A stretch of DNA of 28,460 nucleotides from DATDRM01 sp035291705 (GTDB lineage Bacteria > Chloroflexota > Anaerolineae > Anaerolineales > UBA4823). Below, piece after piece: positions 1-7,031 of this stretch (within the stretch, counting starts at the first letter, position 1; every line of letters starts with the position of its first letter). The notes under the pieces are model-generated. The model did no database searches. It saw nothing but the letters and a program-made list of their open reading frames with translations, and was not told the DNA's origin. The position numbers and the translations under genes were made by a program. The stretch is taken from the NCBI GenBank assembly GCA_035291705.1, contig DATDRM010000052.1, positions 1 through 28,460 on the forward strand. The letters are read 5' to 3'.

Positions 1-666
1 ATGGCCTCTCTGGCGTAGCAAGGCCGGCAATTGCAGCGCCAGGTGCAGCGCAGCCCCAATCACGACCCCCCACGCCAGCCCGTAAATGCCCAGGCGCGGC
101 GATAGGAGGAGTACGCCGAAGATCATCCCAGCCTGGTACATCGAAGGGGCCAGGGCCGGGATAAAGAAGACCTGGTGCGAGTTGAGCACCCCCATCAGCA
201 GGCCGCTCAGGCCGAAGATCACCGCCGACGGCAGCATCAGCCGCAGCAAATCGACCGTCAACGCCTCCTGGGCGGGGTCAGCGGCGAAGCCTGGCGCAAG
301 GAAAATCCGCACGACCTGGGGGGCGAAGACCGCTGCCAACAGGCTGGCGAGCACCGAGATGACCAGGATCAGGTTGGCGATGGCCGAAGCCAGTTGCCAC
401 GCCGCGCGGCGGTCGTCCTGGGAAAGCAATCCGGTAAAGGTGGGAATGAAAGCCGAGGCCAGCGCCCCACCCGCCACCAGGTTGAACAGGGTTTCCGATA
501 CTCGGTTGGCGGCGTTGAAGGCGTCCATCGCCGCGCTGGTGCCGAAGGCGTTCAGCACGATTACCTGGCGTGCCAGGCCAGTCAGGTAGCTCAAAACAAA
601 AGCAGCCATCACCGTGCCCGCGGCGCGGGCGATCTGGCGATTGGCTGCACCGATGGAGCTGTTCAC
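1..666 (-). CDS. murJ: MurJ/MviN lipid II flippase, N-terminal part (runs off window)
   Basis: This gene reads leftwards and leaves the window at base 1, so only the first 222 codons are visible. The translation has the family's N-terminal pattern: a basic start, then a helix with SYLTGLARQ, then FGTSAAMDAFNAANRV, a substrate-cavity segment of MviN/MurJ proteins, and GGALASAFIPTFTGLLSQ. Further hydrophobic helices follow, including a LLRLMLPSAVIFGLSGLLMG stretch. MurJ flips lipid II across the cytoplasmic membrane for peptidoglycan synthesis and usually has about 500 residues and 14 helices. I chose GTG at 666 because an in-frame TAA lies just upstream and the residues after it fit the family; ATG at 609 would remove the first helix. 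No Shine-Dalgarno sequence is seen, and a strong extended -10 lies only 8 bases upstream. The family call is firm; the start is less so. Confidence 0.9.
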   Translation of the reverse strand, partial: MNSSIGAANRQIARAAGTVMAAFVLSYLTGLARQVIVLNAFGTSAAMDAFNAANRVSETLFNLVAGGALASAFIPTFTGLLSQDDRRAAWQLASAIANLILVISVLASLLAAVFAPQVVRIFLAPGFAADPAQEALTVDLLRLMLPSAVIFGLSGLLMGVLNSHQVFFIPALAPSMYQAGMIFGVLLLSPRLGIYGLAWGVVIGAALHLALQLPALLRQRGH

Positions 667-674
667 AAGGATGG

Positions 675-683
675 ATTATATCA
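675..683 (-). promoter_or_regulatory. Extended -10 promoter element for murJ
   Basis: On the minus strand the bases read TGATATAAT, a perfect extended -10 element (TG-N-TATAAT). The GTG start of murJ begins 8 bases after its end. Transcription would therefore start almost at the start codon, giving a leaderless or nearly leaderless mRNA. No convincing -35 hexamer is present, which an extended -10 can tolerate. The element lies in the 65-base gap after the transporter gene, so murJ could have its own promoter as well as read-through. Confidence 0.5.
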
Positions 684-731
684 ATTTACAACAAGCAAAA
701 CGGGATCTATTCAAGGTCTGGTTTTAGGGAG

Positions 732-1586
732 TCAGGAGAAACCGCGGGAAAAGGATCTTAACTGAAGGATAACTACCCCTAATCCGGAAACGATTAAACC
801 AGCTACCTCTTGCCACGTCAGGCGCTCCCCCAAGAAAATCCAGGCCAAAATGGCGATCTGGATCAGCATCGTGTTATTGATCACGCTGGATTCGACTGCC
901 GACAACGTACGTAGAGTGTGGTTCCACAACGTAAAGGCAAATGCCGTGTTCACGAGAGCCAGCCAGGCGATGATCGCCCAATTAGCCAGGCTGATCGCTG
1001 GTACCCCCTCCCTGACAATGCCAGCGGACAACAGCACGCAGGCCCCAAAACCCATGCTGACTGCTGTGACGCCAAGCGGGGGTATAGTCCCAGCCCGGTT
1101 GATTTGCCGGCCGAGGATGGATGAGCCCGCGTTGGCGATTACGCCGATAGCTACCGCCACAAGCCCGATCAGCTCCCCTCCTGGCAGGGCTACCGGGTAG
1201 AAATATAGGGTGGCGCCGGTGATAGACAGGGCGACACCCAGCCATTGCCAGATCGAGGGGCGCTCTACCAGCAGGGGAATACCCAGCAAAGCCACGAAGA
1301 TCGGCGAAAAATTGTATAACAAGCTGACAGTGACTGCAGGCAGGTGGACCAAGCCGACAAACAACGCCCCCTGGGTGAACGTGTAATACAACAGGCCGAG
1401 GGCCAGCAGTCGCACCCAGGCCAAAGCGGGCAATCTGCGCAGGGCGGCCATCTCGCCTGGACGCAACAAGAAGGGAAGCAAGCATATAAATGCCAGGCCG
1501 TAGCGCAGGCCGGCAAATGTCAGCGCCGGGATACCGGACAAGCCGATCTTGATCAGCACCCAAGAAGTCGACCAGAGAAAGGTCAC
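732..1586 (-). CDS. EamA/DMT-family transporter
   Basis: An integral membrane protein of about 284 residues, built as two five-helix halves typical of EamA (DUF6) drug/metabolite transporters. The first half begins WSTSWVLIKIGL and continues with PALTFAGLRYGLAF. The second half begins GLVAVAIGVIANAGSSILGRQI and ends with LGERLTWQEVAGLIVSGLGVVILQ, the usual closing helix pair. Such proteins export small metabolites or amino acids, and the substrate cannot be read from sequence. GTG at 1586 gives a truncated first helix. The reading frame stays open upstream through CTG at 1592 to an ATT at 1634 that overlaps the stop of the phosphatase gene; starting there would restore a full N-terminus (IKRSISHSTAIFQALFVTF). 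The true start may therefore lie upstream and be translationally coupled to that gene. Confidence 0.88.
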   Translation of the reverse strand: MTFLWSTSWVLIKIGLSGIPALTFAGLRYGLAFICLLPFLLRPGEMAALRRLPALAWVRLLALGLLYYTFTQGALFVGLVHLPAVTVSLLYNFSPIFVALLGIPLLVERPSIWQWLGVALSITGATLYFYPVALPGGELIGLVAVAIGVIANAGSSILGRQINRAGTIPPLGVTAVSMGFGACVLLSAGIVREGVPAISLANWAIIAWLALVNTAFAFTLWNHTLRTLSAVESSVINNTMLIQIAILAWIFLGERLTWQEVAGLIVSGLGVVILQLRSFSRGFS

Positions 1587-1629
1587 GAACAGGGCTTGAA
1601 AGATGGCGGTGGAGTGAGAAATTGATCTT

Positions 1630-2268
1630 TTAATCGGGAGGTTCCCATTTATCTAGAAGATCGCTCAGACTATTGAACGCTATTGTCCGGATATCATGGA
1701 GACGAGCATATTCCAACAGCTCGTCGCGAGCGTATACGATATCGGCTGCCTGGATCGCATCGGTATCGCTCAAGCCATCGCCGATGAACACGACTTTATA
1801 ACGCCTAGCCTGATAAGAGCGTACAATATTCAACTTTGATACCCCGCGTAGGGGTGAGCTCGAGTCATGCCATGGGAATGAGAACTGAAAGCCATTGGGC
1901 GCGAAATGGATTTCATTGGCATATATCGCCACCTCATAAATTCCGTGATTCCTTAAGATAAAGTCGATGTACCAAAGCAAGCCATCGCTGACAATAGCGA
2001 ATTCATAATTTTGTGCGCGGCAAAAGCAAAGGAATTGATGAACTGCAGGATCTAAAGCGATTCCTCTCAAGGCCTTTTCCATATCTGCCTGGCTGGCATT
2101 AAATGTGGAAAAGCAAGTGGTGATCTCCTCCATCGTGCTGATCTCCCCGCGATCCCAGCGTTCTTCAACTTCTTTACAGAAGGGAGCTCCGAACTTTCGA
2201 TAAAGGGTATTCAGTGCATTCTGGAGAGTCAGGGTTCCATCAAAGTCGGATAATACCGCGATCTTCAT
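1630..2268 (-). CDS. HAD-superfamily phosphatase, MtnX/SerB-like (HAD-IB)
   Basis: About 212 residues with the HAD phosphatase motifs in order. Motif I is DFDGT at residues 8-12, with D8 as the nucleophile and D10 as the acid/base. Motif II is IVSDG around 92-96, a Lys lies near 145, and motif III is GDGLSD at 163-168, which binds Mg2+. The helical cap between motifs I and II matches the HAD-IB group that includes phosphoserine phosphatase and MtnX, the 2-hydroxy-3-keto-5-methylthiopentenyl-1-phosphate phosphatase of methionine salvage. The substrate is unknown, and no other mtn gene is certain nearby. ATG at 2268 is chosen over GTG at 2274, two codons upstream; neither has a clear ribosome binding site. 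It is transcribed away from the DeoR gene and followed tightly by the transporter gene. Confidence 0.8.
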   Translation of the reverse strand: MKIAVLSDFDGTLTLQNALNTLYRKFGAPFCKEVEERWDRGEISTMEEITTCFSTFNASQADMEKALRGIALDPAVHQFLCFCRAQNYEFAIVSDGLLWYIDFILRNHGIYEVAIYANEIHFAPNGFQFSFPWHDSSSPLRGVSKLNIVRSYQARRYKVVFIGDGLSDTDAIQAADIVYARDELLEYARLHDIRTIAFNSLSDLLDKWEPPD

Positions 2269-2428
2269 GTTCACTATTCACAAAGCTCGTTTCTTGAAAT
2301 TAATAGCTATTTGCAGCCGTCGGCCGACACTCTATCATCCTTTAGACGATTTCCCTTCTACTTTCATACGTATTTTACCGTTACCCAGGTTGAATCTCAT
2401 AGCCTGACAAATTACATATCCGATTGTA

Positions 2429-2442
2429 TGACATTTGACATT
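2429..2442 (+). repeat. Tandem heptad TGACATT x2, candidate operator
   Basis: Two perfect copies of TGACATT lie end to end, followed by a partial third copy (TGATT at 2443-2447) that overlaps the predicted -35. DeoR-family repressors often bind short direct repeats near their own promoter. This could be the operator of the downstream DeoR-type regulator, but that rests on position alone. Confidence 0.35.
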
Positions 2443-2470
2443 TGATTTTACTCGCGTTTTGTTCGATAAT
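2442..2470 (+). promoter_or_regulatory. Sigma-70-type promoter of the catabolic operon
   Basis: TTGATT at 2442-2447 (4 of 6 to the -35 consensus) is followed after exactly 17 bases by GATAAT at 2465-2470 (5 of 6 to the -10 consensus). The surroundings are AT-rich and the next gene starts at 2537. This would give a leader of roughly 60 bases. It is the best promoter candidate for the long rightward gene run. Confidence 0.5.
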
Positions 2471-2526
2471 GATTATACAAACATATTTCAATTATAGTTT
2501 TATCAGAAAAGAACATAAGCATTCGT

Positions 2527-2531
2527 GGAGG
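2527..2531 (+). promoter_or_regulatory. Ribosome binding site fixing the DeoR start
   Basis: GGAGG lies 5 bases before GTG at 2537. It would fall inside the coding region if translation began at the upstream in-frame GTG at 2525, so it favours the later start. Confidence 0.65.
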
Positions 2532-2536
2532 TGCTC

Positions 2537-3313
2537 GTGATTCAAGTAGAGCGTCTCAGTGAAGTATCGGCAATTGTGCAAAAAGAGGGGAAGATTACGA
2601 TCGACGAAATTTGCACTCGTTTCAATATTTCGGAGATGACAGCGCGGCGTGACCTCCAGGAACTGGCTCGAGCGGGCATTGTACGTCGCGTTCATGGTGG
2701 GGCGGTCAGTGCATTTGGTCGTTCCTTTGAACCCCCTTATCAATCTCGATCCCAAAGCAAAATACAATTGAAAAGAGCAATCGGGCAGAAAGCTGCCGGA
2801 ATGGTCGCTGATGGCGACAGCATCGCATTAGATGTTGGCACGACCACGCTGGAGATAGCCCGCGCCCTGAAAGACCGCCATAACCTCACCATCGTCACGG
2901 CCAGCCTGCCGATTGCTTATGAGCTGGTTACGGATCACTCGTTTAGCACAGACATACGCCTGATCCTAACGGGTGGAATTGTCCGACCTGGGGAGCTCTC
3001 CATGATTGGGCATATCGCTGAACAAACTTATGACGAGATCCATGTAGATAAAGCATTTATTGGGATCGGCGGCATAAGTCTCCAAGATGGATTAACCGAG
3101 TACAACTTAGAAGACAGCCTGGTAAAGCGTTCTTTGATTAGAACTGCGCGCCAAATCATCGTCGTGGCTGATTCAAGCAAGTTTGGGCGGACAACATTTG
3201 CTTCTGTATGCCCTTTATCAGCCGTGAATACCATTGTCACTGATAGTGGTGTCTCCAAAATAATGGTTCAGGCGCTGCGTCAAGCAGGTATTCAGGTTTT
3301 GACTGCCGAATAG
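2537..3313 (+). CDS. DeoR/GlpR-family transcriptional regulator
   Basis: A 258-residue protein with the full DeoR architecture. The N-terminal winged helix-turn-helix spans residues 18-56, with ITIDEICTRFNISEMTARRDL and the characteristic VRRVHGGAV wing end. The C-terminal DeoRC effector domain runs from about 75 onwards. It shows DVGTTT (about 99-104), a LTGGIVRPGELSMIG segment, DKAFIGIGGIS and VVADSSKFGR, the sugar-phosphate-sensing fold related to ribose-5-phosphate isomerase. DeoR-type proteins usually repress sugar or nucleoside catabolic operons and release DNA on binding a phosphorylated sugar intermediate. As first gene of the long operon it probably controls its own transcription unit. 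The inducer is unknown, but is likely a phosphosugar made by the downstream kinase or eIF2B-like proteins. Confidence 0.92.
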   Translation: MIQVERLSEVSAIVQKEGKITIDEICTRFNISEMTARRDLQELARAGIVRRVHGGAVSAFGRSFEPPYQSRSQSKIQLKRAIGQKAAGMVADGDSIALDVGTTTLEIARALKDRHNLTIVTASLPIAYELVTDHSFSTDIRLILTGGIVRPGELSMIGHIAEQTYDEIHVDKAFIGIGGISLQDGLTEYNLEDSLVKRSLIRTARQIIVVADSSKFGRTTFASVCPLSAVNTIVTDSGVSKIMVQALRQAGIQVLTAE

Positions 3314-3344
3314 CTAAACATACACCAACCAGGAGAGTATATCT

Positions 3345-4148
3345 ATGGTGTCATGGGTGAAAGAACACTTCAAAATTCAGAAGCCAGTGATCGCGATGGC
3401 ACACGTGCCGGCTTTGCCAGGAACTCCTCGATACGACGAGGAATATGGAGTTGAATACCTGGTAGAGCACGTTCGTCCAGATGTCGAACATCTCTTACGC
3501 GAAGGTGTGGACGCGATCATGTTCTGTAACGAGGACGACCGACCTTATGTATTAAAGGCAGGGATTGAACAAATCGCTGCCATGACGCGTGTGGTTACGG
3601 AACTGGCTCCAAAGACTATTCCCTTTGGAGTTGACTTCTTATGGGATCCTTATGCAGCTCTGGCAATCGCGCATGCGACTGGTGCTTCTTTTGTCCGGGA
3701 GGTATTGACCGGGTTGTATGAGTCTGATATGGGCCTATGGTCACCCAACGCGGGTGAAGTTCTCCGCTTTCGAAACCAGATCGGAGCTAAGAAGGTACGT
3801 GTTTTTTTTAACATTGTCCCCGAGTTTTCGTCTTCTCTTGGGACGCGTAATGTCGCTCAGCGAGCGAGGAGTGTTGTGGTTTCCTGTATTCCGGATGTCA
3901 TCCTGGTTTCTGGGCCGATGGCGGGCGCCGAGCCGGATATCGCCACCCTGGCAGAAATCAAGGATGCGGTTGAGGAGGTACCCGTCTTTGTTAACACTGG
4001 CGCCAAGGAAGATAACATTGCAGCTTTCCTAAGTATTGCTGATGGCGTCATCGTTGGTTCCAGCCTTAAGGTTGATGGTTATACTTGGAACCCAGTCGAT
4101 CCCAAGCGAGTGGCGCGCTTCATGGCGCGAGTTGAGAAAGCTCGCTAA
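3345..4148 (+). CDS. BtpA/SgcQ-family TIM-barrel protein
   Basis: A 267-residue protein of the BtpA family. The N-terminal strand PVIAMAHVPALPGTP (about 14-28) and CNEDDRPY (61-68) match the family. So does the C-terminal phosphate-binding region, with VFVNTGAKEDNI followed by ADGVIVGSSLK. The fold is expected to be a (beta/alpha)8 barrel. Cyanobacterial BtpA affects photosystem I accumulation, whereas E. coli SgcQ lies in a carbohydrate (sgc) cluster that also has a DeoR-type regulator, SgcR. That parallels this locus and suggests a sugar-phosphate role. The biochemical reaction is not established for the family. A good AGGAG ribosome binding site precedes ATG at 3345, and the gene follows the regulator by 31 bases. 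Confidence 0.85.
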   Translation: MVSWVKEHFKIQKPVIAMAHVPALPGTPRYDEEYGVEYLVEHVRPDVEHLLREGVDAIMFCNEDDRPYVLKAGIEQIAAMTRVVTELAPKTIPFGVDFLWDPYAALAIAHATGASFVREVLTGLYESDMGLWSPNAGEVLRFRNQIGAKKVRVFFNIVPEFSSSLGTRNVAQRARSVVVSCIPDVILVSGPMAGAEPDIATLAEIKDAVEEVPVFVNTGAKEDNIAAFLSIADGVIVGSSLKVDGYTWNPVDPKRVARFMARVEKAR

Positions 4149-4199
4149 GCATGCTGTGCCTGGTCAATACTAAGAACTTATTTGCAGGCGTGATTCTCT

Positions 4200-5168
4200 A
4201 TGATTATGCATCCGGCTATCTGCGAGATTAGCGAGAAGTTTCAAGCGAAACAGCTGCATGCAGCTCGCAGCGGGCGAGACGTAATGCGCGCTTTTGCGGA
4301 GCTGAGCGTAGACAGCCGGGCAGCCAATACCCAAGAACTTTGTAATGAGATTGAAGATGCAGTCGATGCCTTGCTTGAGGTTCTACCTGCTTACGCCCCC
4401 CCGCTGAACGTAATGCATCTGGTAATGTCCCGGGTTGAGGAAGCCCTGGTGGATGAGCTGAGCGTTGAGTCATTGAAAGCTTTGATCGCCAGCGACGCTG
4501 GGAATTACCAGGAATGGGCCGAACTTGCGCGGGAGAGAATGGCCTGCTTTGGTGCCGAACTTATCCCAGAAGGATCGACGGTCTTCACTTTCACTTTGAG
4601 CGAAACAATGGTAAACACATTCAGGGAAGCCTCTCGCCAAGGGAAAAGATTTAGAGTCCTGGTTACCGAATCCCGACCAAACAACGACGGCTTGATTACG
4701 GCGACCCGGCTTACCCAGGAAGGCGTCCCGGTGGAGATCAGCATCGACGCCGGTGTAGGCGAGTTGGTACCGCAGGCGGACATCATGCTGGTCGGCGCCG
4801 AAGGAGTGATGGCTGATGGCAGTGTGGTGTGTAAAGTGGGAACTTACCTGGCAGCTCTGGTCGCTAAAGCCCACAGTGTCCCAGTGTATATTATTGTAGA
4901 CACGATGAAGTTTAATCTGACTTCTACCCTTGGCCTACCCATGAGATTGGATCCAATCCAGGAGAAAGACGTGTACGATACAACCTGTAACGATAGGACC
5001 AGGGTTATCGGTTACTTATTCGACCAAACGCCACCGGAATTGGTTAATGCTCTTGTGACTGAAAGAGGCATCCTTCATCCAAAAGATTGCGCCGCGCTGA
5101 TGGGCGAGACGCGATTGAGTAGCAAGTTGAGCGAAAAACTGCACGCTTGGGCTTTCCGAGATAGTTAA
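4200..5168 (+). CDS. eIF2B-fold sugar-phosphate isomerase-like protein, paralog 1
   Basis: A 322-residue member of the eIF-2B alpha/beta/delta superfamily, which includes ribose-1,5-bisphosphate isomerase and methylthioribose-1-phosphate isomerase MtnA. The N-terminal helical domain spans about 1-115. The Rossmann-like domain follows, with VLVTESRP at 153-160 and GAEGVMADGSVVCKVGTY at 199-216. The catalytic Cys of archaeal R15P isomerase (in a THCHS motif) aligns with Thr132 here. The catalytic Asp of the GAD motif is Glu201. The enzyme is therefore unlikely to use the standard cis-phosphoenolate mechanism unchanged. ATG at 4200 is used; ATG at 4206 is also possible. The next gene is a paralog 26 bases downstream, so the two may assemble together. 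The family call is firm and the function unknown. Confidence 0.82.
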   Translation: MIMHPAICEISEKFQAKQLHAARSGRDVMRAFAELSVDSRAANTQELCNEIEDAVDALLEVLPAYAPPLNVMHLVMSRVEEALVDELSVESLKALIASDAGNYQEWAELARERMACFGAELIPEGSTVFTFTLSETMVNTFREASRQGKRFRVLVTESRPNNDGLITATRLTQEGVPVEISIDAGVGELVPQADIMLVGAEGVMADGSVVCKVGTYLAALVAKAHSVPVYIIVDTMKFNLTSTLGLPMRLDPIQEKDVYDTTCNDRTRVIGYLFDQTPPELVNALVTERGILHPKDCAALMGETRLSSKLSEKLHAWAFRDS

Positions 5169-5194
5169 TAAACTTTTTAGAAAGGAAAGAAATA

Positions 5195-6169
5195 ATGTCC
5201 AAACATCCCGCCATTGAGACCGTGGTTGAACGCATCAAAACCGATGTGATCGGTGGAGCAGCGGATACAGCAAAAGAAGTTGTTACCGCCCTGGTTGCGC
5301 TAGTTCAAGATAGCCAGGCCTCAGACAAGGAAGGTTTCATTGGAGAAGTTAATGCTGCTGTGATCGATATCTTACGAGTGATGCCTTCTTTGGCTCCGCC
5401 GATCAACGCTATGCACCGTATTATTGGGGCAATGGAAGAGGCATTGTTGAAAAAAGCCTCTGTTCCAGAGATCAAAGCCGCGATCAAGCAATCTGCCGAT
5501 GATTTCTTCACCTCGATCGAGGGTGCCCTAGATAGAGTGGCGCAATACGGCGCCGAGAAAATTCGAGATGGCGATACTGTTTTCATGTACAGCATGAGTT
5601 CGACGGTGTGGCGCATCCTACGCCGCGCTAAAGCACAGGGAAAATCGTTGAGCGTCGTTGTGACCGAATCACGGCCGGCGAATGAAGGTTTGTGGACTGT
5701 TACCGAAATGGAGAAGGATGGTATCCCAGTTTCTGTAAGTATTGATGCCTGTATTGGCGAGCTGATCCCGCAATGCGATGTCGTTTTCGTGGGAGCAGAT
5801 GCCATTTCATCCCACGGAACTGCATTATGTAAGGTAGGGACATACCCAAGTGCGCTCGTAGCCCATGCTCACGGGGTGCCATTCTACATTGCTGCAGATA
5901 CCTTGAAATTTGATTCGAGCACCTTGCTCGGGCTTCCTTTCAGGGTCGATCCCATCCATTGGCACGAGGTGTTAGGCGACCAGCAATATTCCGACCTCGT
6001 AAAAGTCTCTGGATATCTATTTGATGAAACGCCCGCAAACTTAGTAACCGCAATCATAACAGAGTTAGGTCTACTAAACCCAGCCGCTTGTTTCAGTGTG
6101 ATGTGGCAGATGAAACTCAGCCAGCAGTTGAGCGCGATGCTCCCGGCTTGGGTGAAAAATGAGCTTTAA
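5195..6169 (+). CDS. eIF2B-fold sugar-phosphate isomerase-like protein, paralog 2
   Basis: A 324-residue paralog of the preceding protein, with the same layout throughout (HPAI start, LAPPINAMHRI near 66-76, VVVTESRP, IGELIPQCD, CKVGTY). The catalytic Cys position of R15P isomerase and MtnA is Ser133 here, within FMYSMSS. The catalytic Asp is kept as Asp202 in GADAISSHG. One paralog thus keeps the acid and the other has Glu, while neither has the Cys. This is consistent with a heteromeric enzyme, a binding or regulatory protein, or a reaction that does not need the Cys. An AAAGGA ribosome binding site precedes ATG at 5195. Gene order suggests a role in processing the sugar-phosphate part of the imported compound, which is inference. 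Confidence 0.82.
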   Translation: MSKHPAIETVVERIKTDVIGGAADTAKEVVTALVALVQDSQASDKEGFIGEVNAAVIDILRVMPSLAPPINAMHRIIGAMEEALLKKASVPEIKAAIKQSADDFFTSIEGALDRVAQYGAEKIRDGDTVFMYSMSSTVWRILRRAKAQGKSLSVVVTESRPANEGLWTVTEMEKDGIPVSVSIDACIGELIPQCDVVFVGADAISSHGTALCKVGTYPSALVAHAHGVPFYIAADTLKFDSSTLLGLPFRVDPIHWHEVLGDQQYSDLVKVSGYLFDETPANLVTAIITELGLLNPAACFSVMWQMKLSQQLSAMLPAWVKNEL

Positions 6170-6230
6170 TATTGGAAATCGGATCATCAGAAAACTGGGA
6201 AGATTATTTGATCAATGAACTCGAGTTACC

Positions 6231-6956
6231 ATGAAATTTCAAGATCGTCGCTCCAAGAAAATTGTTTTCGTATCGCATTGCATCATCAACTGCAACAACA
6301 AATTCCCTGGCTATGCCGACATTGCGGGTGCCTATACCGACTTCGTGATCCCTATCTTGGAAGCAGGCATTGGAATCTTCCAAATGCCCTGTTGTGAAGC
6401 GTTAGGTTGGGGCGGTGTAGGTCGCAGGCACATTGAATTTGACCTGGATAAAAACAGGCTTGATCAGGATTGGATCAAGGAATACCCCCAATTATGTACT
6501 TGGTGGGCTAATTGGACGGCGGATAGGCTTCAGGACTACGTGGTCAATGGGTATAAGATTCTCGCAATCATCCATATTCAGGATAGCCCTACCTGCGGAC
6601 TTGACTTCGTAGATCCATTCCCTCAAATCCATTTCGATCTACTCGATCGCGGCGTTACCTGGAAAAACCTGGTCTTTGAGCAATTGATCGCCAATCTGGA
6701 AACTCCAGAAGAGATGGCTAGACGAGGTGCTGTTGGGACTGGAGCTTTTGGAGGCGCTTTGCGGGATGAACTATGTCGTCGGAGCCTGGATGTCCCGTGG
6801 TTAGGGTATGTGCCCTCTAAACCCATTGAGGAGCAAAGCCAACAAATACTTAATGCCTTAGGCCTGAAATCCAAGCAAAATATTGAGGAATCAACCAGTG
6901 ATTCAATCGGAGCGATCCAAGGAGAAGAAGAAAGGAGGAAAGGATTTGGAGATTAG
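6231..6956 (+). CDS. TudS-related putative desulfidase (DUF523-like)
   Basis: A 241-residue protein resembling the TudS/DUF523 group, in particular CD3072-type TudS-related proteins. Three Cys positions that would hold a [4Fe-4S] cluster are present: C17 in VSHCI, C54 (with C55) in QMPCCE, and C122 in QDSPTCG. TudS uses a [4Fe-4S] cluster to remove sulfur from 2-thiouracil. The substrate here is unknown, but its place in a catabolic operon suggests removal of sulfur from, or another Fe-S-dependent attack on, the imported compound. The last 30 or so residues are polar and Glu/Lys/Ser-rich, encoded by purine-rich DNA, and look like a non-conserved tail. No strong ribosome binding site is seen before ATG at 6231. 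Confidence 0.75.
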   Translation: MKFQDRRSKKIVFVSHCIINCNNKFPGYADIAGAYTDFVIPILEAGIGIFQMPCCEALGWGGVGRRHIEFDLDKNRLDQDWIKEYPQLCTWWANWTADRLQDYVVNGYKILAIIHIQDSPTCGLDFVDPFPQIHFDLLDRGVTWKNLVFEQLIANLETPEEMARRGAVGTGAFGGALRDELCRRSLDVPWLGYVPSKPIEEQSQQILNALGLKSKQNIEESTSDSIGAIQGEEERRKGFGD

Positions 6957-7031
6957 AAGAGAGCAACAGATCCCTGAATGCTGGCAAATCGAACCTTCGG
7001 ATTCCAACCATATCGATAAGGAGAAAAGGCA

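Larger units (their letters stand above)
2269..2536. promoter_or_regulatory. Divergent AT-rich regulatory region
   Basis: About 268 noncoding bases separate the HAD phosphatase (leftward) from the DeoR-type regulator (rightward). The right half is clearly more AT-rich than the coding DNA around it. It holds the predicted rightward promoter, a tandem heptad just upstream of it, and a perfect 10-base palindrome GTCGGCCGAC at 2319-2328. No small ORF with a convincing start was found. Confidence 0.55.

Noticed and set aside
86..765. Rightward open frames opposite murJ
   Set aside because: They are antisense shadows of a high-GC membrane-protein gene, with compositions rich in Arg, Ala and Ser and no recognisable domain.
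2319..2328. GTCGGCCGAC palindrome as the operator of the operon
   Set aside because: It lies over 110 bases upstream of the predicted -35, with no second copy. It is a perfect palindrome, but such 10-mers can occur by chance in GC-rich DNA.
2435..2440. TTGACA as the -35 of the operon promoter
   Set aside because: A perfect hexamer, but 24 bases separate it from GATAAT, which is too far. TTGATT at 2442 has the correct 17-base spacing. The hexamer is part of the tandem heptads.
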